From Chelonoidis abingdonii (lineage: Eukaryota > Chordata > Testudines > Testudinidae), in NCBI RefSeq assembly GCF_003597395.2, contig NC_133770.1, forward strand, positions 81,718,564 to 81,782,563: DNA of 64,000 nucleotides. The letters run 5' to 3'. Below the pieces are notes generated by a model. That model searched no databases. It was not told the origin of the DNA and saw only the letters and a program-made list of their open reading frames with translations. The stretch's first letter is position 1. Every line of letters starts with the position of its first letter. Below are positions 1 to 14,200 of this stretch, in pieces. The position numbers were made by a program, and so were the translations under genes.

Positions 1-2081
1 CCACACTGAGAATGAGTAGGGTATGGTTCTGACTATCTCATCTATTTTATCTTAATCTATCCTATTTAAAGTGTGTGTGCATCACACCAACCACTATAAG
101 TATTTTAGTGTGAAGTACAATTTAAGATATTAGCAAGCATAATAATCATAGAACTGGACTCTGCTTTCACCATCCTAGTGTTTGGCTACTTTTACCTGAA
201 TTAAAAAAATAAAATAAAAATAAAATAAAAAAAATCACACACACACACACTTTAACTCTGAATTTTCAAAAGACAGCCTCTTATAAAATGGCACACACAA
301 AAAAAGGCCAGGAGAAAGCCCCAAAATCAGTTACTCATTATATTATTATTATTATTATTAACTCCCATTCTAGCGCAATATTGTTGATTGCTGTAGCTCC
401 GATATTTATAAAGTTATTGACCCCCTTCTTTTTGCTCAACACAGGAGAAAGAGGGATTGTGAGATCAGGCGGATTGGTTGGACACTGTAGGAGTGGGATG
501 TTTGTCATCTCTTTGCCTGTCAGGTTTGGGCCCTGGTGGCACTCCTAGAAATCACTGCTCTTTGTTATTCAGAAACATGTCCATTTAAATAAGTACTTTG
601 TGTTTCACTTGGATCAGTACTTTGTGCTGCTGGCCATGGGGGAACAATCATAAGTGAAATTCACCCTTGTATTGAGGTGACGGGCATGAGTGAGTGAGTG
701 AGTGAGTGATGAGGACCAATACAAGGCTTATGCAACACAGACGTTCTGGTTAAAGACCTCAAAATAACCCTTGTGCTGGCCTTTTGCGTAGGAGTTAATT
801 TACCTACTGCAAACACTTTGAGATCTTCTGGCAGCTGGCCCCTACATGGTAAAGCAAGGAAGACAGTGTAATTATTTCCTTCTCTATACTGATGAATTTG
901 CTCAAATGGAGCTCAGCTATTAAGAAAAATCTTGCTCAGAATTTCTTGATGTCTTGTTCTCAAGTGCAGTGATAGAATTACTCTTATTGTACAGTACCTG
1001 CACTCCTCTTCATTTTGTGTTACCTCATGTTATAATGAGCCAGTGCTAACCCATTTGAAAGCTCCATGAAGAGTTTACAGATCTGACTGAAACAAGTTTC
1101 AGAAATAAAAGTCTTGTAGTGGGAAGGAAGGAAGGAAGGGATCACAGCATAGCTGAGTCTGATTACTCAGAGGAAACACTGCTGTAACTGTCATAGAATC
1201 TAAATGGCGGTGGGGCAGAAAGTTTGTTTACAGTCCTGTCCTCTAGGCTTCAGTAAAAGTAGTAAAACCTACAAGTCAGTCACCCCAGCAACCCTAAGAA
1301 ACAAGGCAATGTAGAGGCCTGCTTTTCCGTGGCCTCATTTAGGCCCCAATCCTGCCATTTGATTTTTATGGGCAGACCCTGATACCTGTAGAGAGTCCTA
1401 TTGATTTCAATGGGATCCCATCTGGATAGATGGGCCACACTCTGCTTTCTGTTACATCCTGTAAGTGAACATCTTTCTCAAACTGCTCTACAGAGAGAGC
1501 ATGTAAAGTCCAAACTTGCACCCATCACCCTGGAGTTTGGCTGTTAATGTAGAAGAGTAATAAGATAAAGGTTAGCTGAAACCATCTCCCCACTAGGCTT
1601 AGCTACTCATACGGTCCCTCCTTCAGGACTGCTCAGATTATGCCTTACATCTTCTCTCCCTAGACAGCCATTCCCACCTCCCTTATATCCAGGTGGTAAC
1701 AAGTTATCTCCCACACAGTGAGTCAACAGAACTCACTTGGTCGTGGCAAGGCGTTTCAGGCAAATATTGCCGTCTAATTACACACCACTGTGCAGCCCCA
1801 GTGACTTCAGTGGATTTGCACAGGCATAATGGAGAGCAGAATTTTTTCATCTCATTCTTTAATACTCTAAAGAATCAAGGATCACTGAATCATATTGTCA
1901 CCACCAGAATCATTCGGAGTTGGCATTGGCGGTAAAGAGCCCTTACTTAGCTCCAAATATCTAAAAATCTTCTACAGAAGCTGCCCACAATCAGTATGTA
2001 TTTGAAAGGTAAAATGTCCTTCTGTCACTATTTTCCAAATTCTTTCCAAATTAATAATAAAAATAATGAATTAATACTCAC
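1..2081. other. ENTPD3 last intron, partial
   Basis: No exon is recognised here. It holds simple repeats: CA near 236-251, ATT near 339-361, GTGA near 688-709 and GGAA near 1,120-1,139. A short dispersed-repeat remnant (CCCAATCCTGCC, TTTCAATGGGATCCC) lies near 1,345-1,420. Confidence 0.6.
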
Positions 2082-2219
2082 TTCTTTTTGGAAATGTATC
2101 TGGGGCCAAGTCTCTGTGTTAAATTTATATCCATGTACAAGCAGATAATAGAGGTAGTTTGCTGAAAAGCAGTAGGATCTAGCATATGCTTCGTCAAACT
2201 TAGGCAGCATAAATGGAAG
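2082..2219 (-). CDS. ENTPD3: ENTPD3 coding exon 9
   Basis: The exon is 138 nt (46 codons, residues 406-451), with acceptor tttgtcag and donor GTGAGT. It encodes [20 protein letters not shown] and continues through [16 protein letters not shown], close to the human protein. The next residues (about 78 in human, with the C-terminal membrane helix) would be in one more exon. I do not find them in bases 1-2,081. Confidence 0.95.
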
Positions 2220-5200
2220 CTGACAAATAAAAATAAATAGGATCAACACGTAAATTAAAATATCAAAAATTTCTTTTGACTAAGAAGGACTCGCATGAAG
2301 TACACTTCCCAATCTAATTAGCACTTACCAGCTGTTTTCAGAAGCATCCTAAGAAAATTATTATTGTAGGCAAATAGACATGATGATTTAATTGGAAGTG
2401 ACTGTACTGTTGTGTATTTTGTACTATAAACAATAATTAAAAATAAAAATTGCATGAAAGATTGAAATTGTTAGTCTACAATACATGTTTTATCTGATCC
2501 TAGTAGCATATCTAAAATTGTGGTAATAAATTTCAGGGCAAGGTCTTCACGAAGATTGCACAGTCATCCTAAGTGTGACAACAAGTGATCAGATCGTAAG
2601 GACATAAAATTGTAGTTTGGAGCGCTATCATAGAACTCAGGGCCAGTTTGTGGACTCAGCTACCTCAATGTAAATCTGAAATAACGTCATTGAGGTCACT
2701 CAGGTTACTGTGGATTTACACTAATGTAGCTAAAAATCAGAATATCATCTGCAGGATATGCTGATGCAGTACAGAAGTACAGATTTTACAAGAGGTTCGG
2801 AGATAGTATGGCTGCTTGATACAAAAAGTCCTGCAGGTCAAATACTGTGCATATCAGTGGGGTGTTTTTTTGGTGATCATTTTGGAGTGGGATGCTCTCA
2901 TGGTATCCAGTGTGGTAACAGTTTAAGTATGCATGAAGAGTTATGATCCCCCACTTCATTCAACACTGACAAGGGTGCTGGTGAGGTCCAGAGGGGCTAT
3001 GAAGACAGTGAGGTGACCTGAAGAGTACAAGCACAGCAACCCATTTAAAAAACAAAAAACAAACAAAAACAAAAAATAACCCTTAAAATCAGGGGAAAAA
3101 ATACCAAGCAATACAGAGCACTGCAGTCTGAAATAGCAATATGCCAGGTGGCAGAGTGCCACTTTGGGGCCCAGCATAGCTTTATTGCAGGTTTCAAATT
3201 TAAGGACCACTCTAAATTATGCTCATTCTCCTGGTGACCTCGATGAATAAATCTGCCTCCAGGCCCAATCTTGCTCCCATCTGAGTTAATGGAAATGTTC
3301 ATCCTCAAGTAGGATGAAGTACAAAGTGTACACAGTACACTTAGTACAAAGAGAAGTCTAGTTGTTTCTGGATCCTTACATCAAGATAATGGCTCTTAGT
3401 AAGCAAGCTCTCTCTCCTCTCCTCAAAACAACCAAGCAAAAAAAAACCTTGTAATACTGAGGCTCTCCCTGTCTCAAGGGCTCTTTTTGGATATTACAAA
3501 CCATAAAGGACATAAATAATTTCTAATGATTCCATTGCAATAGGCAGGGACACTAATAAGCGTCAGTTTTCCTTCCCTACAACTACCAGTAACGAAGAGC
3601 AGACACCAATGTGACATTTGGGGACCAATCCAGACCAGCAAGTGGTTCTGTAATGGTTGGTGCCCTCATGCAGCCTTGGTTCAGACCCCTGACACCAGTA
3701 GCCTGCCCAAACGCACGAGGTCTCACCCTGGCTTTCACCAGCCTGATTACTCCTTGCAGGGTGACACCAGCAGCCCTTCCAGTCCCAGGTTTCCCCAAAT
3801 TCATCCTCCAAGTTCTAAACTACCAGGCACTCAGACTTTTCCCCTTTGGTTCATCATCCCAAAACTGTGAAACCAGCCCCCCAGACACCAGCTTACTATG
3901 ACACACTCTCACTGTCTCCCCCTCCTCCCCATCCTGACATACACCGTTTGTATGCCAGTTTGCATACAGTTTGCTTGCGGTAAAAATAAATGAAAGATTT
4001 ATTTAACAGAAAAGCCACAGCTTCAAAGACGAAAATAGCAAGGGAGAGCAAACATACAAGTTACATAGTTAAAAAAAGACAGAACCTCAGGCTTTATACT
4101 TTCACATTAGAGAAAATCACTTATCAGAAAAGTTACTTTGCCTATGAACAGTTTTCCAGCATGTCCCCTAGCCATAGGGAAGATCCAGCATTTCACAGAC
4201 AGCACCCATACTAAGTGATTGTCCCTCAGTTTCATTTCAACCCCTTTCCAAGACGACTTTCAGGTTATTTTTCCCTTCAGTCGCTATAAATATCAAAAAG
4301 TGGGGGAAATCCCAATTGTCTAAATGTCTTTCCATTAACTCCAATGGTCCACCACAGATTTTTCCTGAGCTGGACCAATTGATGGCTTCTTAAAACAGGT
4401 CTCCTCTGGTTAGGGAGGTAGCCCCTTCCCACCTGATTGCTTCCCTGCCCTGTTCTGAGGTGAGGCTGGAGTTACCCCAAAGTTACAATGATAATTGTCC
4501 ACACACATACACACTATAAAGGTCAGAATGACCATCGAGTTCAGAACACTACAAGCTTTCATAAAAGATTTTACTCAATATACTTATGTAGTACAAAAAC
4601 ACTGGCAACAATCAGTTGATTTAACTGCTTATTTTTTTGTGGTTTAAATCTTCTGTTGTCCCCTGGGGTATCTGGGCCATGATTGTCACAACCGAATTAA
4701 AAAGCAAATACTGAAACACATTCTATGTAGTACTTATTTCATAGAAATCAGGGTTGGAAGGGACCTCAGGAAGTCATCTTGTCCAACCCCCTGCTCAGAG
4801 CAGGACCAATCCCCATATATAACTAATATTGTAGTTTTGTGCCAGGGAAAGGCTTTGATTAGGCTACATCTACACTTAGAGCTGGGGGTGTGATTCACTA
4901 AAAATAGAGTAGTTGCGGCACTGGTAGCATGGGCAGTGGCAGCATGGACTAGCCACCAAGAGTACATGGTCTGGCTGCCTCAAGTACATATCCATGGGAT
5001 CCAAGTGGGTTTGAACCCAGGACAGCTAGCCCGTGCGTCTGCTCACCGCAGCCTATGCTGCTGCAGCTACACTACAACTTTAGCCTGCTAGCTTGATGAG
5101 AGCTACTGTGAGTCGGTCTACTCGAGCTGGGAATCACATGACCAGCTGCACGTGTAGATGCAGCACTAAAAACTTTCACCTTGAAGTTGTAAATTGGTCG

Positions 5201-8200
5201 TGCGTGATCATCAATTCCGTAACCATTGAGCTGATAGTCAATATACAAGTTCAGCAAAAAAAGGGTCTTCCTGAAAATGTCTTCATTTGTAGACTGATAA
5301 CTGTAAAGATCTAGATTGTTCAGTACAAGGATTTTTCCTGGAGAACTGGGCCTGATTCTTATTTACAGTAAGGCTCTTTTATACAACTTATCCACTTTAA
5401 GGCCACTCTGTGTTGCCAGAACAGGATAAAGGATCCTGAGCACAGATGAGAGTCAAGCCCTTCGTTTCCTTCTGGCAAAAATATGCTCCATTTGCCGTGA
5501 TGTGACATGACAGGTGCACAAGACTCAAAAAATGAAATGGAAAACGTTTGCATTTTGCCTAATTCTTGTTTCACTATAAGCAGGAAACTCAACCCAGGAT
5601 CATGGAAAAGTTTCCATCGTTTAAGTACCCTAGGATTATTTTATAGTTTGGAATGAACTTGAAACTCATGGGAAAGGAAGGCAAGAATTCATATGAACCG
5701 TTTAAAAATGTATTCACGTGAATCCCTGTGAACAGAGGTGGTTCAGTTTTCCATAGTTCTGTGTGACATGCTCCTTGATCTTTTCCCTTTCCAAATGCAG
5801 AAAATTCATACTGACCTGATTCCAGTTCTGTGAGCAGAAAAACCACATACTTGAATTAAAATCAGCTAGGGGAAAGCATCCAGTTAAATTCAAAGCATTG
5901 GCTGTATAGTAGAATCCCGAAAAAGCCTATAAATAAATAAAGCCAGATGAAAAGCACTTTAATTCTCAAGATCCTATATAAATCAGAGGTAAGGAAGAAC
6001 TGCTGCAAAAAGGAACACTATGCTTGCAGACTTACCACAAACTTCCCTTTAAGCTTTGGCTGATAGACTCCATTGAATGAACAGTCTTCCCCCTTATCAT
6101 TGCAAGCAGTGAAGTTAAATAATAAGGACACCTTCTCCCGACACAGAGCTGGGTCTCCAGTTCCCCTGAAATTTATGAGTTGGCCTGCGTTGTAATTTGT
6201 TGGCCTTAGAGATTCCGTGCAAAGGCTTCCATACAAACTTTTCATTGTTAAAACAGTTTCATAGTTCTGGGGATAGCATGGATTATCAACCTTGGTCTTG
6301 TCTCTTGAATTCTGAGGGAAACAGGAAATTTTTTTGTCTTAACAGGAAAGCTTTTCATTTCAATTAATATTATTTTAACCATATACGTTTATATTCTCCC
6401 CTTCTCTTCTCTGCCATAACAAGAGTATTGAATATAGCATGGTCTAATGATCATTATCATACAAAGCAAATCCTATCTCACAGAATGCACTTGTGAAATA
6501 AAGGAAAGATTCACGTGTCTAGTTTAATTGTTCGCAGAATATTTCTTGGCAGGGGGAATAAAGTAGACTTACAGGTTAAGTTTTAAGAATGGATCCATTC
6601 TCATTATACAAAACAGCTGAATAGCCTGACTCCTAGGGCAGTGGTTCTCAACCAGAGGTACACATACCCCTGGGGATACGCAGAGGTCTCCCGGGGGTAC
6701 ATCATCTCATTTAGATATTTGCCTAGTTTTACAACAGGCTACATAAAATGCACTAGAGAAGTCAGTACAAATTGAAATTTCATACAATGACTTGTTTATA
6801 CTGCTCTATAAACTATACACTGAAATGTAAGTATAATATGTATATTCCAATTGATTTATTTTATAATTATATGATAAAACTGAGAAAGTCAGCAATTTTT
6901 CAGTAATAGTGTACGGTAACACTTTTGTATTTTTATTTCTAATTTTGTAAGGAGTTCTTAAGTGAGGTGAAATTTGGGGGTACACAAGACAAATCAGACT
7001 CCTGAAAGGGGTACAGGAATCTGGAAAGATTGAGTGCCAGTGTCCTAGGGAGTCAAGGCATTAACTGAAAAATAATTAAACACAATTACAAAACTATCCT
7101 TAAAAAGAGACTTTAAAAGAAAAGAAAAATAAGCAATACTCAGTTTGGCTAAATGTATAAAATTAACTCAATATGTTTTGCACAGCAATTAACATAATGG
7201 GGCCCTAACTGAGGCCTCTAAGCCATACTGCAATAAGAACTTATGGCAGAAGAACAAACATGTTCAGAGAGTTACTGAATACAAACCAAACAACATAGTT
7301 CCTGAATATACCTGCACTAGTGAGGCTAAGAGCCTTTTCTCTGCTTCATCTCTTCCATAACACTGGAAGCTGTGAGTATACACACTGTACTCATAGCCAT
7401 ACAGCCGCACGTGTAACGTGCTATTGGAGTTCTGCATACACTCTTCTGGGACAAATGATAGTTGAGTGGAGGCTCCTCCTAAATCAAGTGCACCCATAGT
7501 CTCTGCTCCATGACGATGGACCCATCTCCTCCAAAGGGTTTTCTAAAAATTAAACAGGTAGGTTTGAAATGTCATCTGCTTCCCTATGTTGTTTCTTCAA
7601 GCTCTTTCACTCATTAAATTACTTTTAAATCTCTATCTGTAATAGTGTAAAATAGTACTCGGAAAAAGCTCACTTGTGTGTTAAGCATTGTCTCATGAAG
7701 TTTTGTAGTTTAGGGTGATATTTTTTCACAAAGGGAAATGAAGCTGAAGAATGAAGGAAAGGTCCAGCACAACTAAAACTCAGAGAGAGATGGCTTAAGG
7801 CTGGTCTACACTACGGGGTAAAATCGATTTTAGATACGCAATTTCAGCTACGTGAATAACGTAGCTGAAGTCGAATAACTAAAATTGATTTACTCACCCG
7901 TCCTCACCGCGCGGGATCGATGTCCGCGGCTCGCCATGTCGATTCCGGAACTCCGTAGGGGTTGGTGGAGTTCCAGAATCGATATCAGTGCGCTCAGGGA
8001 TCGATATATCCCGTCTAGATTAGACACGATATATCGATCCCCGAGCAATCGATTTTAACGCGCCAATACGGCGCGTAGTCTAGACGTGGCTTCAGTGTTC
8101 AGAGCACAGGTCAGGCAGCCTCTAATCCTGGTTCTGAAACTGCCTCTGTACATGAACTTGGGCAAATCACTTAATCTTTCTGCATCTGTAAAATGGAGAT

Positions 8201-11200
8201 AATATTCACCTCTTCCTGACAGAGGTAGTCTGAAGGCAACACTTTACAAACAGTAAGTAAAGTATTAAAGGAGAAATTAAATATTAAAAAGGTCTGAGAT
8301 GGCTACAGTGCAAAGAAAAAAGAGACAGGCCAGAAGTGAATGAAGAACAGAGTTGGTAGAGCTGGCAGCAGGAAATTTTTAATCAAAACACTTTAATGAA
8401 AAATGCCATTTTCATCAAAATTGACACATTTTGGGGGGAAAAAAACATTTTCACAAAATTTAGTTTAGAAAACAAGTGTTTCAATACTGTCAAAATATGT
8501 CCAGTTTTGACTTTATCTTTTTATTTTTAAACAACTTTTCAAAAAGAAATCCATTGTTTTTTTACATGAAAAACATGTAAAAAAGTTTAAAAGGGTAGAA
8601 ACTGGAACCAAATGTTTAAATTTTATCAAAGGTTTTTTGATCAACCCAAAACTTTTTAAATTTCATGGCCATTTTTTTAATTTGAATTTTGTTTGTTCAA
8701 TTTCTGAATGGAATTGTTTTTGAAACTGTGGAATTCCCCGTGAAACAGAAAATGCAGGTACATCCCCTATGAAGTCACCAGAGCTGTGGCAATTCACACC
8801 ACCTGAGGATCTGCCTGAGAGCTTCTATGAAGGTTTTTATATTTTAAAAATAATTCCATCACCTTAGGCCTATAAGCAAGACCCATTTCTCAGTTTTTGA
8901 GAAGTTATTTGGATTTTTCTAGCCATCTATTTGGCAATTTTCACACAAATACAGGAAAACAGCTGTTGGATCTGCAGGTCGTCAAAAGGAAAAGTATGCA
9001 CCATTCACAGATTTATTTTTATATTGCCATTATTTATTGAAGGAGTTTTCATTCTGCATGAGTCTGTGCTGTGATGGGAAAGGAGAAGTGAGAACAGACT
9101 GCACGCTCCAGCAAACACCTACAGGCAAACTCCTAGAGTAAAATCCTGGCTTCACTGAAGTCAATGGCAAGACTCCCATGAACTTCAATGGGCTGGGATT
9201 TCACACCTAGACTTTTTCCAATGTCATAAGACTGGTGAAAAGTTTAATTTTTTTCAGTTTCACACTGTGTGCCAAACTCTTCACGAAGCTCGACTCATCT
9301 GAACTCCATGTATTCAACTGGCTTCCCAGCATCTGTGGTCCCTTTTGGCCTTAAAAAAAACCTATGAACTTGCCAAGCGGAAGTCACAATTTTGATCATT
9401 AAAGGGCTGCATAGTAGTAAGAACCTGCCTTCAATGAAGTCAATGTTGTTGCATGGATGTAAATGAGGGAAAAATTTGTCCCAGAATGTGCAATTTTGAT
9501 ATCATGATGTTTGTGTTTTCACAGTGTTCATATGCTATCAATTGTGTGACTGATTCCTGCAAATGTGTTTGGAGCAAAATATTATTTTGGATTAAGATAA
9601 TCAAAATCCACTTTGCAAATCGTCATGATCCAATAGTAACTGTTCAATAGGGTAAGTTAATAACATTCAGGAAATTGATTGACTTTTTATTCTAGCAAGA
9701 TTAACTAAGCTAATTCTCAAATATTTTGGGGGGTAAACACCCGTAATTAACACAACTGAGCACTGAAGATCACTGCTGTATGTCTAATTCCACACACACA
9801 ACTGAGCTAGGAGGTAGGCCTTGGCTATACATAATTTTGTACCACTATGTCAGTTAAGTGTGGGATTTTTTACAAAGATAGTTAATTGATACAACCCCTA
9901 GTATGAATGGAGATATACTAGTATAAAGTTGCCACATAGTCTAGATTATCCCCTTTCCTACACAGGAATAGCTATACCACTATAATCATCTATACAAGAG
10001 GTGGGCAAACTTTTTGGCCCAACGGCCACATCTGGGAATGGAAATTCTATGGTGGGCCATGAATGCTCACGAAATTGGGGGTTGGGGTGCAGGCTCCGAC
10101 TTGGGGTGCAGGCTCAGGGGAGGGAGGCAGAAATGAGTTCAGGGTGGGAGAGGGGGCTCCTGGCTGGGATAGAGGGTTGGGGTGCAGAGGGGGAGGTAAG
10201 GGCTCAGCTGGGAGTGCAGACTCTGCGGTGGGGCTGGGGATGAGGAATTTGGGGTGCAAGAGAGTGCTCTAGGCTGGGACCGAGGGGTTTGGAGGGTGGG
10301 AGGGGGATCAGAGCTGGGGAAGGAGGTTGGAGTGCAGGAAGGGGTCAGGGTGCAGGCTCTGGGCGGTGCTTACCTAAAGCAGCTCCCAGAAGTAGTGGCA
10401 TATCCTCCCTCTGGCTCCTATGTGGAGGCAAAGCCAGGTGACTCTGCATGCTGCTCTGTCCACAGGTGCCACCCCTGCAGCTCTCATTGGCCATGGTTCC
10501 CGGCCAATTGAATCTCCAGGGCAGTGCTTGGGGTGGGGGCAGCATGCGGAGCTCCTAGCTGCCCCTACAGATAGGAGCCGGAGGGGGGACATGCTGCTGC
10601 TTCCAGGAGCCACACAGAGTACGGAAAGCCCTTGACCCTCCTCCCCAGCTGGAGCACCATAGTGGGGCAAGCCCCAGACCCCACTCCCCAGCGAAAGCTC
10701 GAGGGGCGGATTAAAATGTCTGGAGGGCCGGATGCGGCCCCTGGGCCATAGTTTGCCCACCCCAATCTATACGGTGGTATAACTGCATCCACACTAAGGG
10801 GCTTGTACTACATTAGCTGTGCCGATATAGATAGAATGGTACAAATACAAGCATTAGGATGGAAGATAAAATCCAAGATGTGGCTGACAAAATCCAGGAA
10901 GCACAACTTTGCTAATTTGGACATACACAAGAGGATGAATGAAGAGGACCTGGTGAAGATAGTCTGGCAAGAGAGGGTGGCAGGAAAGAGACCCTGGGGG
11001 AAGATGAGGAAGCAATAGATGGATTGGATTAAAGAAGATAAGCAGGTGGCTGCCTGGGACAGACAAAGCTGGAGATTGCTTGCACAACGATCCAGACCCA
11101 GATGATCGGATATGGGGAAGAAGTAGTACAATTTTTGTGTTTGGACTAAGCATTAGAGTTTCCATTTAGACAGGAATCTTATTTCTGTATCTTGTTAAGA

Positions 11201-14200
11201 GTTCTACCTTGACCATCAACATGCCTTTTAAATATTTCCATTGTTCCTAGTTAGGATTAAAAAGCTCTATTCATTTTATTCTCTTTCTATAGCAAAAGCT
11301 TGTCTGCGATCTACTTTTGGTGGAAATGTGGAGCCAATGGCTATTCTGTTTTAACATATATCTCCTCCAAAACTTGTGATTCATAAGCAACAGTATAAAA
11401 TAAAACATGCATTTTTTCCACACACCTCCAAGAAATTGCCCATTAAATAGTTGGCCGTAATCCATCCATACACCCCTTCCTCTTGCCCAGTTATGATTTG
11501 AGCACCCCTAAATTCAAAGGGCTGGGATCTGAAGTAGTTTTGAATGCTCCCAAGGACTTCATTGGCTGCCGTTTCGTTTTGCAACCTAAGCAATTCACAA
11601 AATACAAAATGCTGAGCAGCTGGAAAGACAAGCTTACCTTTATTCTTTTATCAACCTAGTGACTAAAGGAATGCCCATGATTTCCTACTGACAATCTGAG
11701 TCCATTTTGGTCTGAAGGGACAGCCTTTAATAAGGAACATCTGGTTAGATGTACGGCCAGCTTTAGCAAGCACAGCTGGCCTAAAACAACTCTGAGGGTG
11801 GTAGAGCATTAGCTGTGGGCATGTCTACACTGGAGCTGGAAGGTCTAATTACCATCTTAAGCTGACATACCTGCAGTAGCTCTGATCAACCTAGCATGCT
11901 CAAAATGGAAGCATAGCTGTAGTGGGTTAGCTGCCCCAAATAAAGTCCCATCTGAGACCCAAGGTACCTACTGGGATGGCTAGCCTTTCCCAGCACTGTG
12001 GCTACACTTCTATTTTTAGCACACTAGTTCAATCAGAGATGGTGCAGGTATGTCTACGTGAGCTGGAAATTGCATTTTCCAGTTCCAGTGTAGACATATC
12101 CTGTGTTCAACAGTTGCCATGTTTACACTGCAAGCACCTAGGTATTTTGTTCCTCATATAAGATTGTATTTAGTGAACTGAGTGCTTATATGAAAGGTGC
12201 TGGCTTAATTGTTACGGAGACTTTATCCCTCTCTTTAGCCACAGAGCCAGGTGCAGCACAGGAAACCTCATGGGGAAATTTGTATTGTTAAGGTGCCTCA
12301 ACCCTGTTCTGGAGGGCTCATCTCCAGTGGTGACAGGGTAGAGTCTCCAGACCCATTCAAGCTATAACTGAAAATGAGAACAAAAAAGCCAGCTGGTGCC
12401 AGTCTCAAAAGTCCCATGCACAGATATGGAGCAACCACTTAGCATCATTAGTGTAATTCCTTGTCTCCAGCTGAGTTACACTAACTATGAATTTGGGCTT
12501 TCTACTCTCAGATATGTCCACACAGTTTTCATTTACACAGTGGGATTTGATCACACGTGCTGAGGACAGAAATTTGGACCTTACATAGCTGTAGTGCAAA
12601 GCAAGCAAATACTTTCTTTCAATACAGTAAAATGATACGGTAAAAGAAAGGCAGATCTGTTTAAAAATTAGACCAAAAGTTCCAAACCTTTAATTTTACT
12701 GGCTAGGTTGGATTTCCTTTTGAGACAGATCAGAATTCCTGGCGAACAGAGAGTTGTCTAACACATTTTTCCATATCAGTTTCACATGCTGCTGTTCTAT
12801 TCACATATATTAAATGTACTGGGCTTTTTTGCCATACCTCAGTAGTCGCATTCCAGCTGTAGCTCCCAGATACGTTGGGGTATTTTTATGCAAGTGAGAT
12901 GGAATTTTCTCCTTTACTTTATTCATGCAGTCGTCAATGGGTTTGACGATTTCTTGAGGGGTATTTCCATAGCTGGATATGCCCAGGCCTAAAAAAGAGC
13001 AAGTGGCTGATTTCATTTGTCTTGCCCCCTAGCATCAGAAGAAACAGCTTTTTTCCCCCATTTAATATTCCCTTTTGAAAAGATGTTTTACCTTTAAACA
13101 AGCACTTAATTTAAAAAGCTTAATGATTAAAAAGAATAGTAATGAACATGCCTTGGAGTCTTTTATACAGGGCAGCAATCTTGACATATGACTCACCCCC
13201 CAACACTGCCATCATTTCAACTGTACATAAATGCAAAATGACAAAAGTGCCACATTAATGGGAAAAATATATTACATGTGGCAGGCACGGCAGAAAAATC
13301 CACCTATTGGGTGGAAAAAACCTCCTGGATCTCCAAAATTATAGAAAACTCCATCCTTGTGTCCCCTAAATCATGTGGACTACATCTAACAAACTGGCAT
13401 ATGTCAGACCAGATCAGGAAGTAGCATCCTACTGGAAGCAAAATAATGAATTATGAGCTGCAATTTGACCTTTGACTGGACTTAGTGGCAGCATGGTCCA
13501 GTGGAGAAGGATCTGGACTGGGAATCAAGCAACCAGCGGTCTATTCCTATACCTACCAGTGACCTGTTAAATGATTTTGGACAGGTCATTTTCCTTTCTT
13601 TGCTTCAGTCTACCTATCTGTAAAATGGAGAATAATTTTACTTTATTCAGTGCTTTGAGCATCACAACTGAAGTGCACTTGGGGAATGCTTATTATCAGG
13701 AGAACTGATTCCCCCGAGAAAGCTTGCAAGAAAGTAACATATAGATTTTGGCACTCAATTACCCAAGAGGCTCATGATCAAGTCCAGACCCCAAGGTAGA
13801 CATGCAGCTCAGGAACCATTTGGAATAAGGATGTAACTCTACAGCTCTGGTCCTTAGGAGTAATGGAACTGTCAGTTACAAATATGAGACTAGTGGAAGC
13901 AAGTGACTTAGCCTTCTAAGTAGCTGGCTCCCAGCTGTGCAACTCCATCCCACCAGAGTAAAGAAAGACCACAGACCGGACTGTTTCTAGGATGAAATGC
14001 AAGGCTCCTCATCATAGCTTTCCAATAGCAGCAATAATTAATCAGAATAATACAAAGGAAAACAAAACTGCCCATAAAGCAAAGAAAATAACAAACCTCA
14101 ACCCCATGTTTGGGGGGTAGGGGGAGGTGGACAGGGGAATGAGAAGAGAAGATCTATTATTAATTATTATTATTATTACTACAGTGTACACCTGATTCTC

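Larger units (their letters stand above)
2220..5815. other. ENTPD3 intron between coding exons 8 and 9
   Basis: The intron contains a CR1 tail and a TIR element (separate entries). A stretch at about 3,540-4,470 resembles a retroelement or LTR in its base make-up, but I cannot name it. The rest shows nothing I recognise. Confidence 0.5.

Noticed and set aside
1..2081. Search for the last ENTPD3 exon (C-terminal helix)
   Set aside because: No stretch on the minus strand reads like the expected GYMLSLTNQIPAE region, so it is judged to lie outside the window.
10001..10792. Cluster of open frames on both strands
   Set aside because: They lie inside a hAT element bounded by a perfect 8-bp duplication. 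GC-rich composition explains the open frames.
13488..13710. tRNA-like sequence as a possible tRNA gene
   Set aside because: It is the head of a diverged MIR-type SINE with the SINE core and tail following.
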